A stretch of 64,000 bases of DNA, from positions 62,001 through 126,000 of the forward strand of contig NZ_JWLC01000005.1 of assembly GCF_000813745.1 (NCBI RefSeq), given 5' to 3'. The notes beneath the pieces were generated by a model that saw only the letters and a list, made by a program, of their open reading frames with translations, was not told the DNA's origin and made no database searches. This document shows, one piece after another, positions 24,053 through 32,545 of the stretch (position 1 is its first letter; every line of letters begins with the position of its first letter). The stretch is from Leisingera sp. ANG-M1 (GTDB lineage: Bacteria; Pseudomonadota; Alphaproteobacteria; Rhodobacterales; Rhodobacteraceae). Both the position numbers and the translations under genes were made by a program.

Positions 24053-25012
24053 TCAGAGCCCGGCCAGAAGTTCTTTCAGCGTTTGTTCGCGTGCGGCCCA
24101 CATCTCTTTGACCTCGTCACGGGTCATGATGTGCATGGGCGAGCCGCCGGCCTGCATCTTCTTGGCGACGCGCGGGTTGGCAAACATCTCAGGCACGGTG
24201 GCGGCAAGCTCGTCGATCACCTCTTGCGGTGTGCCCTTGGGCACCATCACGCCGCGGAAATTGACCGAGGAGTTGTCTACGTCCAAGCCTTGCTCCTGCA
24301 TGGTGGGGACGTCGGGCAGGAAGTCCGAGCGGTGCAGGTCGGCGACGCCGAGGATTTTCACACTGCCAGCCTCCTGCGCGCGGAAGGCATCGGACAGGTT
24401 GTTGATCCCGCCCATAACTTCACCGGCGATCACGGCCTTCATCGCTGCTGCGCCGCCGCCTTTGGTGGGGATATAGGCCATCTTCACGCCTGCCGCCTTT
24501 TCGATCTGCAGCGCGGCGATGTGGTGGCCAACAAACAGGCCGGCGCCCGAGAAGGTGAGCTTGCCCGGGTTCTCCTTGGCGTGGGCGACCACATCCGCCA
24601 TGGAGTTGAAGGGGCTGTCAGCCGCCACAACAAAGACTGCCGGGTCGGCGCCCCAGTTGGCGATGGGCTCAAAGCTGTCGGCGGAATAGGACACACCGCC
24701 TTTGATCGACTGGGCGATGAAGTGCGGCACGTTGTAGGCCGCCAGGGTGTAGCCGTCCGGATCAGCTTGCGTTGCAAACCAGTTCCAGCCGACACGGCCG
24801 CCGGCGCCGGGCTTGTTGATGATGGCGATGGGCATCCCCAGCGCGTCCTCGTTGCCCGCGGTCATGGTGACGATCCGGGCCTGGAAGTCGGTGGCCCCGC
24901 CGGCCCCGTAAGAGACCATCATCAGGATCGGCCGTTCCGGATACTCCTCAGCCATGGCGGTGCCTGCCAGGCCCATCAGCGCTATGGCGGCGCTTGCAAT
25001 CAGTTTCTTCAT
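24053..25012 (-). CDS. TTT (TctC/Bug-type) periplasmic binding protein, probable sulfoacetate receptor
   Basis: Secreted receptor of a tripartite tricarboxylate-type transporter, 319 residues. Residues 1-21 are a signal peptide ending TAMA, before EEYPERPI. The signature MVSYGAGGATDFQAR near residue 35 and the GVMVPKGTPQEVIDEL segment are typical of Bug proteins. GGAGG precedes ATG 25012; the longer frame to 25069 has no ribosome site. Gene order receptor, TctB-like and TctA-like upstream, sauS and sauT downstream indicates uptake of sulfoacetate. The ligand is inferred from this linkage only. Confidence 0.9.
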   Translation of the reverse strand: MKKLIASAAIALMGLAGTAMAEEYPERPILMMVSYGAGGATDFQARIVTMTAGNEDALGMPIAIINKPGAGGRVGWNWFATQADPDGYTLAAYNVPHFIAQSIKGGVSYSADSFEPIANWGADPAVFVVAADSPFNSMADVVAHAKENPGKLTFSGAGLFVGHHIAALQIEKAAGVKMAYIPTKGGGAAAMKAVIAGEVMGGINNLSDAFRAQEAGSVKILGVADLHRSDFLPDVPTMQEQGLDVDNSSVNFRGVMVPKGTPQEVIDELAATVPEMFANPRVAKKMQAGGSPMHIMTRDEVKEMWAAREQTLKELLAGL

Positions 25013-25052
25013 TTTCTTCTCCTCCCTATTGATTTCGGACCGGTTTTGCCGG

Positions 25053-25508
25053 TCAGAACAGAATTTCACGCGGCGTGTAGACGCTCAGCAGTTTGGCAAA
25101 GAGGCCGTACATCACTGCCACGAACACGGCGGTGATCACGGCCCGCTTGACCCAGGTTTTGCCCTCGGAATGCGGCGCCGGGTCGTAGAGCGACAGCAGG
25201 ATGAAAAAGGCGATGGCGGTGGCGGTGTAGAACCCCAGCGCCTTGGCGGCCCAGAAAACATAGACCGTCATCACGGCCAGCCCGGGCACCATGCTGATGA
25301 ACATGGTGCGTGAGATGCCCGAGCCGACTTTGCTGAGGCCCAGAACCGCCTTGCCGAAAGTCCAGCCCGCCAGCACCACAAAGACGGATGCAATCAGGCG
25401 CGGGAACAGGAAGGCTTCGGCGGGGGATTGCGTATAGCTGACCCAGGTCACCCAGATGCCAACTGCGAACACAAGGCCGGAGCCAAGGATGTGCTGAGAC
25501 CGGTTCAT
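25053..25508 (-). CDS. TTT transporter small membrane subunit (TctB-like)
   Basis: 151 residues with four predicted membrane helices (about 7-25, 33-55, 74-100, 122-140), the normal layout of TctB. The short helix-1 motif GSGLVFAVGIWVTW is followed by the conserved PAEAFLFPRLIA. Its ATG at 25506-25508 overlaps the TctA stop. It works with the TctA-like permease and the receptor encoded on either side. Confidence 0.88.
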   Translation of the reverse strand: MNRSQHILGSGLVFAVGIWVTWVSYTQSPAEAFLFPRLIASVFVVLAGWTFGKAVLGLSKVGSGISRTMFISMVPGLAVMTVYVFWAAKALGFYTATAIAFFILLSLYDPAPHSEGKTWVKRAVITAVFVAVMYGLFAKLLSVYTPREILF

Positions 25509-27016
25509 GCCTGCGCCTCCTCTTTGGTGGTATGGCGGCGGGTCCGCAGCTCCATCCAGGCCGAGTAGGCGATGGAGGCGACGACCACGGCGATCAGGAA
25601 GATGTTCAGCCCGCCGGACAGGAAGTAGCTGGCCTTGCCCACTGTGGCGTCGGCGATCATGCCGCCCTGGATGAAGTTCGACTCCGCGATCGGCCCCAGG
25701 ATCAGCCCCAGAACCAGCGGTGCGGCAGAGAAGCCGAAACGCTCCAGGAAATACATGCCGATGCCAAGGCAGGCCATGACATAGACATCGCCCATCGAGC
25801 TTTGCACCGAGTAAGCGCCGAAGACGGAGAGGGCGAGCACGATGGCAGCCATCACCGATTGCGGCACCTGGGCGACACGGGCGGCAAGCCCTGCCACGTA
25901 GAGGCCGAAGAGGCACATCAGAACCTGGCCCACCAGCATCGAGTTGATGAAGGTCCAAGCCACATCCGGGTGATTGTCGAACAGGTCGGAGCCCGGGAAG
26001 ATGCCGTGGATCAGCAGCCCGCCCAGCAGCACCGCAGCGGTGGGGCTGCCGGGGATCGACAGTGTCAGCAGCGGCACCAGCGAGGGGCCGACCATGGCGT
26101 TATTGGCGGATTCCGCGGCAATCACGCCTTCGCTGTGGCCCTGGCCGAACTTCTCCTTCTCTGAGGAGAACTTCTTAGTCTGGTCATAAGCCACCAGCCC
26201 GGCAATCTGGCCGCCAACGCCGGGGATCAGACCGATGATGGAGCCGGTGATGGTGCCGATGCCCAGGGCACGCGGGCGGCGCAGCAGTTCTTTGGTCGCG
26301 TCGAGGACCGAGTGTTTCTGCACTTCGATCACCTCGGCACCGCTCGCGCGGCGGCCCTTGGCGAACATGGTCAGCACTTGCGGGATGGCAAACAGGCCGA
26401 TGAGGGCTGCAATGATGTTGATGCCGCCGCCGAGCGACGGGTGGAAGATAAAGCGCTGGGCGCCCATGATGTCGTCAAAGCCGATGGTCGCCAGCCACAA
26501 TCCGATGCAGCCGGACAGCAGGCCTTTGACCACAGAGGCCGAGTCGAGCGAGCCGATCACCGTGACTCCCAGAATGGCCAGCCAGAACAGATGCGAGGGG
26601 CCAAAAGCCAGCGCCCATTGCGCCAGAACTGGGGTCAGGAAAATGAGCAGCAGCACGCCGAAGATGCCACCCACGGCTGAGGCGAGGAAGGACAGCTGCA
26701 GCGCCTTGGCGCCTTTGCCCTGCTTGGCCATCTTGTGGCCGTCCAGTGTTGTGGCGATGTTGGCAGGGGCGCCGGGGATCTTCAGCAGGATCGCGCTGAC
26801 CGCGCCGCCTGCCACGGTGGATGTATAGGCGGCTCCCAAGAGGATCAGGCCCTGAACCGCTTCCAGATGGAAGGTGAAGGGGATCAGCAGCGCCACTGCC
26901 ATGGTGGGGGAAAGCCCCGGGGTCGCCCCCAGGATCAGCCCGCCAATCGTGCCGCCCAGAAGCAGCAGGAATGACAGCGGTGAGAATACGTCTCCGAAGT
27001 AAAATATGAAGTCCAT
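25505..27016 (-). CDS. TTT transporter large permease (TctA-like)
   Basis: Integral membrane protein of 503 residues with about 12 helices. The family signature GLILGATPGLSPTMAVALLIPFTF lies at about residues 25-48, and a second related motif GIGTITGSIIGLIPGVGGQIAG at about 250-275. ATG 27016 is preferred over the frame open to 27094, because MDFIFYFGDVFSPLSF matches the usual TctA start. First gene of the minus-strand sulfoacetate operon. A LacI-type operator lies 75-90 bp upstream. Confidence 0.92.
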   Translation of the reverse strand: MDFIFYFGDVFSPLSFLLLLGGTIGGLILGATPGLSPTMAVALLIPFTFHLEAVQGLILLGAAYTSTVAGGAVSAILLKIPGAPANIATTLDGHKMAKQGKGAKALQLSFLASAVGGIFGVLLLIFLTPVLAQWALAFGPSHLFWLAILGVTVIGSLDSASVVKGLLSGCIGLWLATIGFDDIMGAQRFIFHPSLGGGINIIAALIGLFAIPQVLTMFAKGRRASGAEVIEVQKHSVLDATKELLRRPRALGIGTITGSIIGLIPGVGGQIAGLVAYDQTKKFSSEKEKFGQGHSEGVIAAESANNAMVGPSLVPLLTLSIPGSPTAAVLLGGLLIHGIFPGSDLFDNHPDVAWTFINSMLVGQVLMCLFGLYVAGLAARVAQVPQSVMAAIVLALSVFGAYSVQSSMGDVYVMACLGIGMYFLERFGFSAAPLVLGLILGPIAESNFIQGGMIADATVGKASYFLSGGLNIFLIAVVVASIAYSAWMELRTRRHTTKEEAQA

Positions 27017-27089
27017 TCGGGGCCTCCCAACCCGGCTGATCGCGCTTTTGCTTTTGTTGACAAAACAGGTTAGGCCATGAAAATAGTAT

Positions 27090-27103
27090 TGCAAACGTTT
27101 TCA
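27090..27103. promoter_or_regulatory. LacI-family operator TGCAAACGTTTTCA
   Basis: A 14-bp site centred on the perfect 8-bp palindrome AAACGTTT (27093-27100), with outer TG and CA. It fits the general LacI/CcpA pattern TG-N-AANCGNTNNCA. It sits in the 113-bp divergent promoter, 74 bp before the permease start and 27 bp before the lacI-type start. Confidence 0.7.
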
Positions 27104-27129
27104 TAAATTCTGCCAGAGGAGGGGAGATT

Positions 27130-28152
27130 ATGACGCCAAAACAAAAGGGTAACGTGGATATTGTTGCGGTTGCCAGGGCCGCCAAAGTGTCACCCTCCAC
27201 GGTGTCGCGCACCTTCAATCACCCCGATCTGGTGAGCCCGGCGACTCGCAAGAAGATCAATCGCGCGGTGCAGAAACTGGGCTATGTCAGGAACCGCGCC
27301 GCGCAGATGATGCATGGCAAACGATCGGGCACCATCGGGCTGGTGGTGCCGACCATCAACCACGCGATTTTTGCCGAGGTGATCCAGGCGTTTTCGGATG
27401 CCATCGACCAGGCCGGGTTTACATTGCTGCTGGCCTCGCACGGTTACGATCTGGACCGGGAATATGCGATGGTGCGCAAGCTGATGGAGCACCGGGTCGA
27501 CGGGGTGGCGCTGATCGGGCTGGAGCACTCCGACGCCACCGCCCGGCTGATCGCGCAGCAGGAGACGCCTGCGATGGCGATCTGGAACTACGCAGAGGAG
27601 TCGGAGCTGCCCTGCGTCGGTGCTGACAACAGGCAGGCGGGCCGGATGGCGGCTGAGCATCTGCTGCAGCTGGGGCACCGGGACATCGGCCTGATCTTCC
27701 CCGACACCCGCGGCAATGACCGGGCCCGCCACCGGCTGACTGCGGCAGTGGAAGCTCTTGAAACCCATGGCATTTCCGTGCCGGACGAACGGAAGTCCGA
27801 GGCGCCCTACAGTGTCTCCCAGGCCAAACAGGCCGCCCTGGAGCTGCTCTCCGGACCGTCGCGTCCAACGGCCTTGTTGTGCGGCAACGACGTGATCGCC
27901 CAGGGCGCCCTCTACGGGGCGCAGAAATGCGGACTGAAAGTGCCGCAGGACCTATCGATCATGGGGATCGGCGACTTCAAGGGCTCGGCAGATATCGAGC
28001 CGAGCCTCACCACGGTGCGGATCCCGGCGGAAACCATCGGCACGCTCGCAGGCGAGCGGTTCACCAGCTATATCACCTCGGAGGCGCCGGAGATGTTCAA
28101 ACTGTGCTGTGAGCTTGAACCTATCCTGCGCGGCACCACCGGACGGATTTGA
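27130..28152 (+). CDS. LacI-family regulator of the sulfoacetate genes
   Basis: 340 residues. The N-terminal LacI helix-turn-helix and hinge helix occupy about residues 8-62 (VDIVAVARAAKVSPSTVSRTFNHPDLVSPATRKKINRAVQKLGY). A periplasmic-binding-protein-like ligand domain follows (GLVVPTINHAIFAEVIQAFSDAI, LLCGNDVIAQGALYGAQKCG). GGAGGGGAG lies before ATG 27130. Divergent from the TTT-sauS-sauT operon with a consensus-like operator between. It probably represses the operon until sulfoacetate or a derived compound appears. It is followed at 14 bases by a ProC-like gene. Confidence 0.93.
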   Translation: MTPKQKGNVDIVAVARAAKVSPSTVSRTFNHPDLVSPATRKKINRAVQKLGYVRNRAAQMMHGKRSGTIGLVVPTINHAIFAEVIQAFSDAIDQAGFTLLLASHGYDLDREYAMVRKLMEHRVDGVALIGLEHSDATARLIAQQETPAMAIWNYAEESELPCVGADNRQAGRMAAEHLLQLGHRDIGLIFPDTRGNDRARHRLTAAVEALETHGISVPDERKSEAPYSVSQAKQAALELLSGPSRPTALLCGNDVIAQGALYGAQKCGLKVPQDLSIMGIGDFKGSADIEPSLTTVRIPAETIGTLAGERFTSYITSEAPEMFKLCCELEPILRGTTGRI

Positions 28153-28166
28153 GGAGGGCAGGGGGC

Positions 28167-28943
28167 ATGAAATTCGGCTTTATCGGAACCGGCGTGATCA
28201 CCGAGGCCATCGTGACCGGCCTGCTGAAGCAGGAGGGGGCAGCGCATGAGTTCCTGTTGTCCGAGCGCAGCCGCGCGGTTTCGGCACGGCTGGCGGTGGC
28301 TTCGGCTCAGGTGCAGATCGCCACGGATAATCAGGAGATTGCAGATCAGGCAGATGTTTTGTTCCTTGCGGTGCTGCCGCAGGTTGCGGAAGAGGTGCTG
28401 CAGCCATTGCAATTCAGGGCAGGCCAGAAAGTGGTCAGCCTGATTGCAACCGTGACCCATGAACGGCTGCGGGAATGGATCGGCGCGGATGTGGAGCTCA
28501 CCCGTGCCATCCCGCTGCCCGCAGTGGCTGAGCGGCGCGGGGTGACGGTGCTTTACCCGCAGGACCGGGTGCTATCCGGATTGTTTGCCGGGCTTGGAAC
28601 GGCTGTTACGGCAAAGACAGTTGAAGAATTTGACGCTTATGCCGCCGCCAGCGCCCTGATGGGCACCTATTTCGGCGTGCTTGAAACCGCAGCAGGCTGG
28701 CTGGCGGCTCAAGGCTGCTCCGAAGAGGGTGCGCAGGCCTATTTGACGGGTGTCTTCAGCGGGCTGGCAAAGCGGGCTGAGGCAGATGCCGGCAGCAGTT
28801 TCAGCGCCCTGCGTGAAGGGCACTCAACCCCGGGCGGGCTGAACGAGCAGCTGTTCCGGGTTTTTGACAGCGCAGGCGGCAGCAAGGCTTTGACTGAAGG
28901 GCTGGAGAGTGTCGCGGCCCGGCTGCAGGCGGCCAAATCATAG
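28167..28943 (+). CDS. ProC-like NAD(P)-binding oxidoreductase
   Basis: 258 residues, related to pyrroline-5-carboxylate reductase. The N-terminal Rossmann motif is MKFGFIGTGVITEAIVTGLL. A central LTRAIPLPAVAERRGVTVL stretch replaces the usual R-x-M-P-N-T-P, and a C-terminal helical dimer domain (LREGHSTPGGLNEQLFRVF) has the H-x-T-P-G-G-x-x-E form of this subgroup. It differs enough from the ProC at 2518 that another imine or carbonyl substrate is likely. GGAGGGCAGGGGG lies before ATG 28167. It is co-transcribed with the LacI regulator, an odd partner for sulfoacetate degradation. Confidence 0.82.
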   Translation: MKFGFIGTGVITEAIVTGLLKQEGAAHEFLLSERSRAVSARLAVASAQVQIATDNQEIADQADVLFLAVLPQVAEEVLQPLQFRAGQKVVSLIATVTHERLREWIGADVELTRAIPLPAVAERRGVTVLYPQDRVLSGLFAGLGTAVTAKTVEEFDAYAAASALMGTYFGVLETAAGWLAAQGCSEEGAQAYLTGVFSGLAKRAEADAGSSFSALREGHSTPGGLNEQLFRVFDSAGGSKALTEGLESVAARLQAAKS

Positions 28944-28949
28944 GCCTTT

Positions 28950-29837
28950 TCAGGCCGGCAGATCAGCGGACAGATCGCAGGACCGGATAAAGGTGCAGCA
29001 CTCCTCTGTCAGCACGGCAAAACGGCTGCGCTCTCGCTGATAGAGGTAAACCTCCCGCTTGTCCGGCAGATCGGCGATGGGGCGGAAGGCGGTGGTTTCC
29101 GGCATGAAACGGGCCACGGTCTGCGGCAGCACCGTCACCCATTTGCCGGTCCGCACCATGGTGATCAGCGAGTGGGTGTTGTGGATCGTTACATCGGCGG
29201 AGCCGCTGGCCGCGACAAAACGTTCGTTCCGGATCAGATCGCACAGCGCATTGCGCACAAAGGACGCGCCGGCGATGTCGGCGATCACCGGCGGATGCTT
29301 CTGCAGCACCAGAGGGTGGTCGGTGGAGCAGACCAGCCCGAAACGGTCCTCGAACAGCGGCACGGCCTTGACGCCGTTGACCGGGTGATAACCCGAGGCG
29401 ATGCCGATGTCCGCCTTGCCTTCGGCCAGGGCATCCAGAACCTGCTGGGTGTCGGTATCGCGCAGCTCGACCTTCAGGCCCGGGTAGCGTTCGGTCATAT
29501 GCTCCAGCACCGCGGGGAAGACCAGCGCCGCGACAGACGGCACCGAGACAATGCGGATCAGCCCGTGGATCGCCTCGGCCGCCATCTCGATGCTCTGCAC
29601 TGTTTGATCGAATTGGCGCACCTGTTTCTGGGCCAGTTCAAAGACTTGCTCCCCCAGCGGCGACAGCTGGTTCTTGCGCTCACCCTCGAACAGCTTCTTG
29701 CCCAGATGCTCCTCCATCTGTTTCAGCGTCATCGAGACAGCAGATTGGGTGCGGCCCAGCCTGTTGGCCGCTTCGGAGAGGTTGCCGGTCTGCGCCACGG
29801 TGCAGAAGGCGCGCAGCATTTCGATCTTCAAAGGCAT
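28950..29837 (-). CDS. LysR-family regulator
   Basis: 295 residues. The winged helix-turn-helix occupies residues about 3-62 (MLRAFCTVAQTGNLSEAANRLGRTQSAVSMTLKQMEEHLGKKLFEGERKNQLSPLG). A two-lobed periplasmic-binding-type effector domain follows. It is convergent with the ProC-like gene, 6 bases away, and divergent from the aldehyde dehydrogenase operon. Tandem TTCAGTTT repeats lie in the shared promoter. It most likely activates the catabolic operon at 29944-37782. Confidence 0.9.
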   Translation of the reverse strand: MPLKIEMLRAFCTVAQTGNLSEAANRLGRTQSAVSMTLKQMEEHLGKKLFEGERKNQLSPLGEQVFELAQKQVRQFDQTVQSIEMAAEAIHGLIRIVSVPSVAALVFPAVLEHMTERYPGLKVELRDTDTQQVLDALAEGKADIGIASGYHPVNGVKAVPLFEDRFGLVCSTDHPLVLQKHPPVIADIAGASFVRNALCDLIRNERFVAASGSADVTIHNTHSLITMVRTGKWVTVLPQTVARFMPETTAFRPIADLPDKREVYLYQRERSRFAVLTEECCTFIRSCDLSADLPA

Positions 29838-29840
29838 GGC

Positions 29841-29869
29841 TTCAGTTTTGTTGAAGTTTCTTTCAGTTT
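29841..29869 (+). promoter_or_regulatory. Tandem TTCAGTTT repeats, probable LysR binding region
   Basis: TTCAGTTT at 29841-29848 and again at 29862-29869, exactly 21 bp (two helical turns) apart, both followed by TTGA-like bases. They sit just upstream of the LysR start on one side and about 75 bp before the aldehyde dehydrogenase start on the other. Confidence 0.45.
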
Positions 29870-29943
29870 ATTGAGTTTGACTGATGTGTCCCGCGGAGTC
29901 CATCCTGCTGCAAACCTGAATTTCAGCATCTGGGGCCCGTACC

Positions 29944-31389
29944 GTGACCAAACTGAACCTGATTGCCGGCGAATGGCTGGCTGGCGAAAGCGAAATCGAA
30001 AACCGCAACCCGTCGGATCTGAGCGATCTGGTCGGCATGTTTGCCCAGGCCAGCAGCGACCAGCTGGAAGCGACACTGGATCAGGCGCAGATCGCACAGC
30101 GCGAATGGGCAGCCTACGGTCTGGAGCGCAGGCAGGCGGTTCTGATGAACATCGGCAACGAGCTGATGGCGCGCGCCGAAGAGCTGGGCACACTTCTCTC
30201 CCGCGAGGAAGGCAAGCCGCTGGCTGAGGGCAAAGGTGAAGTCTATCGGGCAGGACAGTTCTTTACCTACTACGCCGCCGAATGCCTGCGCCAGATCGGT
30301 GAAAACGCCGACTCCGTGCGCCCGGACATCGAAGTCGACGTGCGGCGCGAGGCGGTGGGCGTTGTCGCCATCATCTCGCCCTGGAACTTCCCGACCGCAA
30401 CCGCGTCCTGGAAAATCGCGCCGGCGCTGTGCTACGGCAACGCCGTTGTCTGGAAGCCCGCCAACATCACCCCGGCGTCTGCTGTTGCCCTGACCGAGAT
30501 CATCGAACGCCAGGATATCCCCAAAGGTCTGTTCTCGCTGGTCATGGGTTCCGGCCGCTCGATCGGCCAGCGTCTGGTCGAAAGCCCCAAGGTGAACGCC
30601 ATTTCCTTCACCGGCTCGGTGCCGGTGGGCAAGGGGATTGCCGCCGCAGCCATCCAGAACCTGACCAAGGTGCAAATGGAGATGGGCTCCAAGAACGCGC
30701 TGGCCGTCATGGACGACGCCGATCTGGATCTGGCTGTTTCCCTGGCGCTGGGCGGCGCCTTTGGCGGCACCGGACAGAAATGCACCGCCTCCTCCCGGCT
30801 CGTGGTCCACGCGGCCGTGCACGACGCCTTTGTTGAGAAACTGGTGGCAGGCGCACAGGCGATGAAAGTGGGCCACGCGCTGGAAGCAGGCGTGCAGATG
30901 GGTCCCGTGGTCAGCGGGCAGCAGCTGAACGAAAACCTGGCTTATGTGGACCTGGGCACATCCGAAGGCGCGGAACTGGCCTGCGGCGGCCAGCGCCTGG
31001 AGATGCCGACCGAAGGCTTCTACATGTCGCCGGGCGTGTTCCTGAACACCACCAACGACATGCGCATCAACCGCGAGGAAATGTTCGCGCCGCTGACCTC
31101 GGTGATCAAGGTCGGCAGCTATGACGAAGCGCTGTCTGTAGTGAACGACACCAACTTCGGGCTGACCTCGGGCATCGTCACCCAGTCGCTGGCGCGCGCT
31201 ACCCACTTCCGCCGCAACGCGCGCACCGGTGTGGTGACCGTCAACCTGCCGACCGCAGGCACCGACTACCACGTGCCCTTCGGCGGCCGCGGCGACAGCT
31301 CCTATGGCCCGCGCGAGCAAGGCAAGGCGGCGGCGGAATTCTACACCACCGTCAAGACCGCCTACATCAGCGCCGGCAAGCCGGTCTGA
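29944..31389 (+). CDS. NAD(P)-dependent aldehyde dehydrogenase (semialdehyde dehydrogenase-like)
   Basis: 481 residues, oxidises an aldehyde to a carboxylate. Motifs include PWNFPTATASWKIAPALCYGNAVVWKPA, the NAD-site FTGS near residue 222, the catalytic glutamate in MEMGSKNA, and the catalytic cysteine C280 in GTGQKCTASSR. It resembles alpha-ketoglutaric semialdehyde and succinate semialdehyde dehydrogenases. Start is GTG at 29944. It heads a same-strand run with the M19-like, 562-residue, DUF3726, Ldh-like and BCCT genes, so it probably oxidises a chain-opened semialdehyde. A 167-base gap with several inverted repeats separates it from the next gene, which could have its own promoter. Confidence 0.9.
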   Translation: MTKLNLIAGEWLAGESEIENRNPSDLSDLVGMFAQASSDQLEATLDQAQIAQREWAAYGLERRQAVLMNIGNELMARAEELGTLLSREEGKPLAEGKGEVYRAGQFFTYYAAECLRQIGENADSVRPDIEVDVRREAVGVVAIISPWNFPTATASWKIAPALCYGNAVVWKPANITPASAVALTEIIERQDIPKGLFSLVMGSGRSIGQRLVESPKVNAISFTGSVPVGKGIAAAAIQNLTKVQMEMGSKNALAVMDDADLDLAVSLALGGAFGGTGQKCTASSRLVVHAAVHDAFVEKLVAGAQAMKVGHALEAGVQMGPVVSGQQLNENLAYVDLGTSEGAELACGGQRLEMPTEGFYMSPGVFLNTTNDMRINREEMFAPLTSVIKVGSYDEALSVVNDTNFGLTSGIVTQSLARATHFRRNARTGVVTVNLPTAGTDYHVPFGGRGDSSYGPREQGKAAAEFYTTVKTAYISAGKPV

Positions 31390-31556
31390 TCAAGGAACCC
31401 TGGCAGCGCCGTGCAGCCGGCCTGCCAGTTTACCGAAGCGCCCGTCCTGCCTCTCTCCGTCAAACCGGAGGTTTGCCTTTGGCAAAACGCGGCGGGCGCC
31501 ACTTGCCCTTTGCCTGAAAGTGGCCGGGCGCTGGATTTGAAAACCGAGGTGCATGA

Positions 31557-32540
31557 ATGACCGGATACCGTATCGACTGCCTGCAATATGCCAACTGGTC
31601 CGAGAAGATCTTCCGCCAGCTGCGGACAGGCAACGTGGACGCGATCCATGTCACCATTGCCTATCACGAGAACTTCCGCGAGACGGTTCTGAATTTCGAG
31701 AAGTGGAACCGCTGGTTCGAGCAGTACCCGGACCTGATCATGAAGGGGCAGTGGGCCTCGGACATCGACAAGGCCCGCGAAACGGGGCGCACCGCGGTGT
31801 TCTTTGGCTTCCAGAATCCTTCGCCGATGGAAGACGACATCGGCCTGGTCGAGATCCTGCACACCCTGGGTGCACGGTTTATGCAGCTCACCTACAACAA
31901 CCAGTCGCTGCTGGCGACCGGCTGCTACGAGGCAGAGGATCCCGGCATCACCCGCATGGGCAAGCAGGTGATCAAGGAGATGAACCGGGTCGGCCTGATT
32001 GTGGACATGAGCCATTCCGCCGACCGCTCCACCATCGAGGCGGCCGAGATCTCCACCCGCCCGATCGCCATCACCCATGCCAACCCGCATGAGTGGTCGC
32101 CGGCCCTGCGCAACAAGAAAGACGATGTGCTGCGCGCGGTCACCGGCCATGGCGGCATGCTGGGTTTCTCGGTCTATCCGCACCACCTCAAGGACAAGTC
32201 AGACTGCACTCTGCAGAGCTTCTGCGAGATGATTGCCCGTACTGCTGAAAAGTACGGGACCGGGCACCTCGGCATCGGCACCGACCTTTGCCAGGACCAG
32301 CCCGACAGCGTCGTGGAATGGATGCGGGTCGGCCGCTGGAGCAAGGAAATCGACTACGGCGAAGGATCAGCCGCCGCTCCGGGTTTTCCGGAAATGCCCA
32401 GCTGGTTCCAGGACAACCGCGACTTTGGAAACATCGAAGAGGGCCTTCGCGCGACGGGCATGAACGATGAGGAAGTCAGCGGCATCATGGGCGGGAACTG
32501 GTACCGGTTCTTTGCCGAAAACTTTGGCCCCAAAGGATAG
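31557..32540 (+). CDS. M19 (membrane dipeptidase-like) family protein with altered metal site
   Basis: 327 residues with the renal-dipeptidase TIM barrel. In classical M19 enzymes an N-terminal H-x-D plus a glutamate bind one zinc, and two later histidines the other. Here the N-terminus reads RIDCLQYAN, with L9 and Y11 where H and D belong, and the glutamate position is Q86 in FFGFQNP. The later ligands remain: H153 in DMSHS, H174 in THAN and D243 in GTDL. The enzyme is thus unlikely to be an ordinary dinuclear dipeptidase. From memory, a similar GFQN-type relative sits beside dimethylglycine demethylase genes in Pseudomonas. A betaine-pathway role fits the BCCT transporter downstream. Confidence 0.87.
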   Translation: MTGYRIDCLQYANWSEKIFRQLRTGNVDAIHVTIAYHENFRETVLNFEKWNRWFEQYPDLIMKGQWASDIDKARETGRTAVFFGFQNPSPMEDDIGLVEILHTLGARFMQLTYNNQSLLATGCYEAEDPGITRMGKQVIKEMNRVGLIVDMSHSADRSTIEAAEISTRPIAITHANPHEWSPALRNKKDDVLRAVTGHGGMLGFSVYPHHLKDKSDCTLQSFCEMIARTAEKYGTGHLGIGTDLCQDQPDSVVEWMRVGRWSKEIDYGEGSAAAPGFPEMPSWFQDNRDFGNIEEGLRATGMNDEEVSGIMGGNWYRFFAENFGPKG

Positions 32541-32545
32541 GCTTT

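Noticed and set aside
31390-31556. Small gene between aldehyde dehydrogenase and the M19-like gene
   Set aside because: Only inverted repeats and a frame without a ribosome site are seen; leader or attenuator sequence is more likely.
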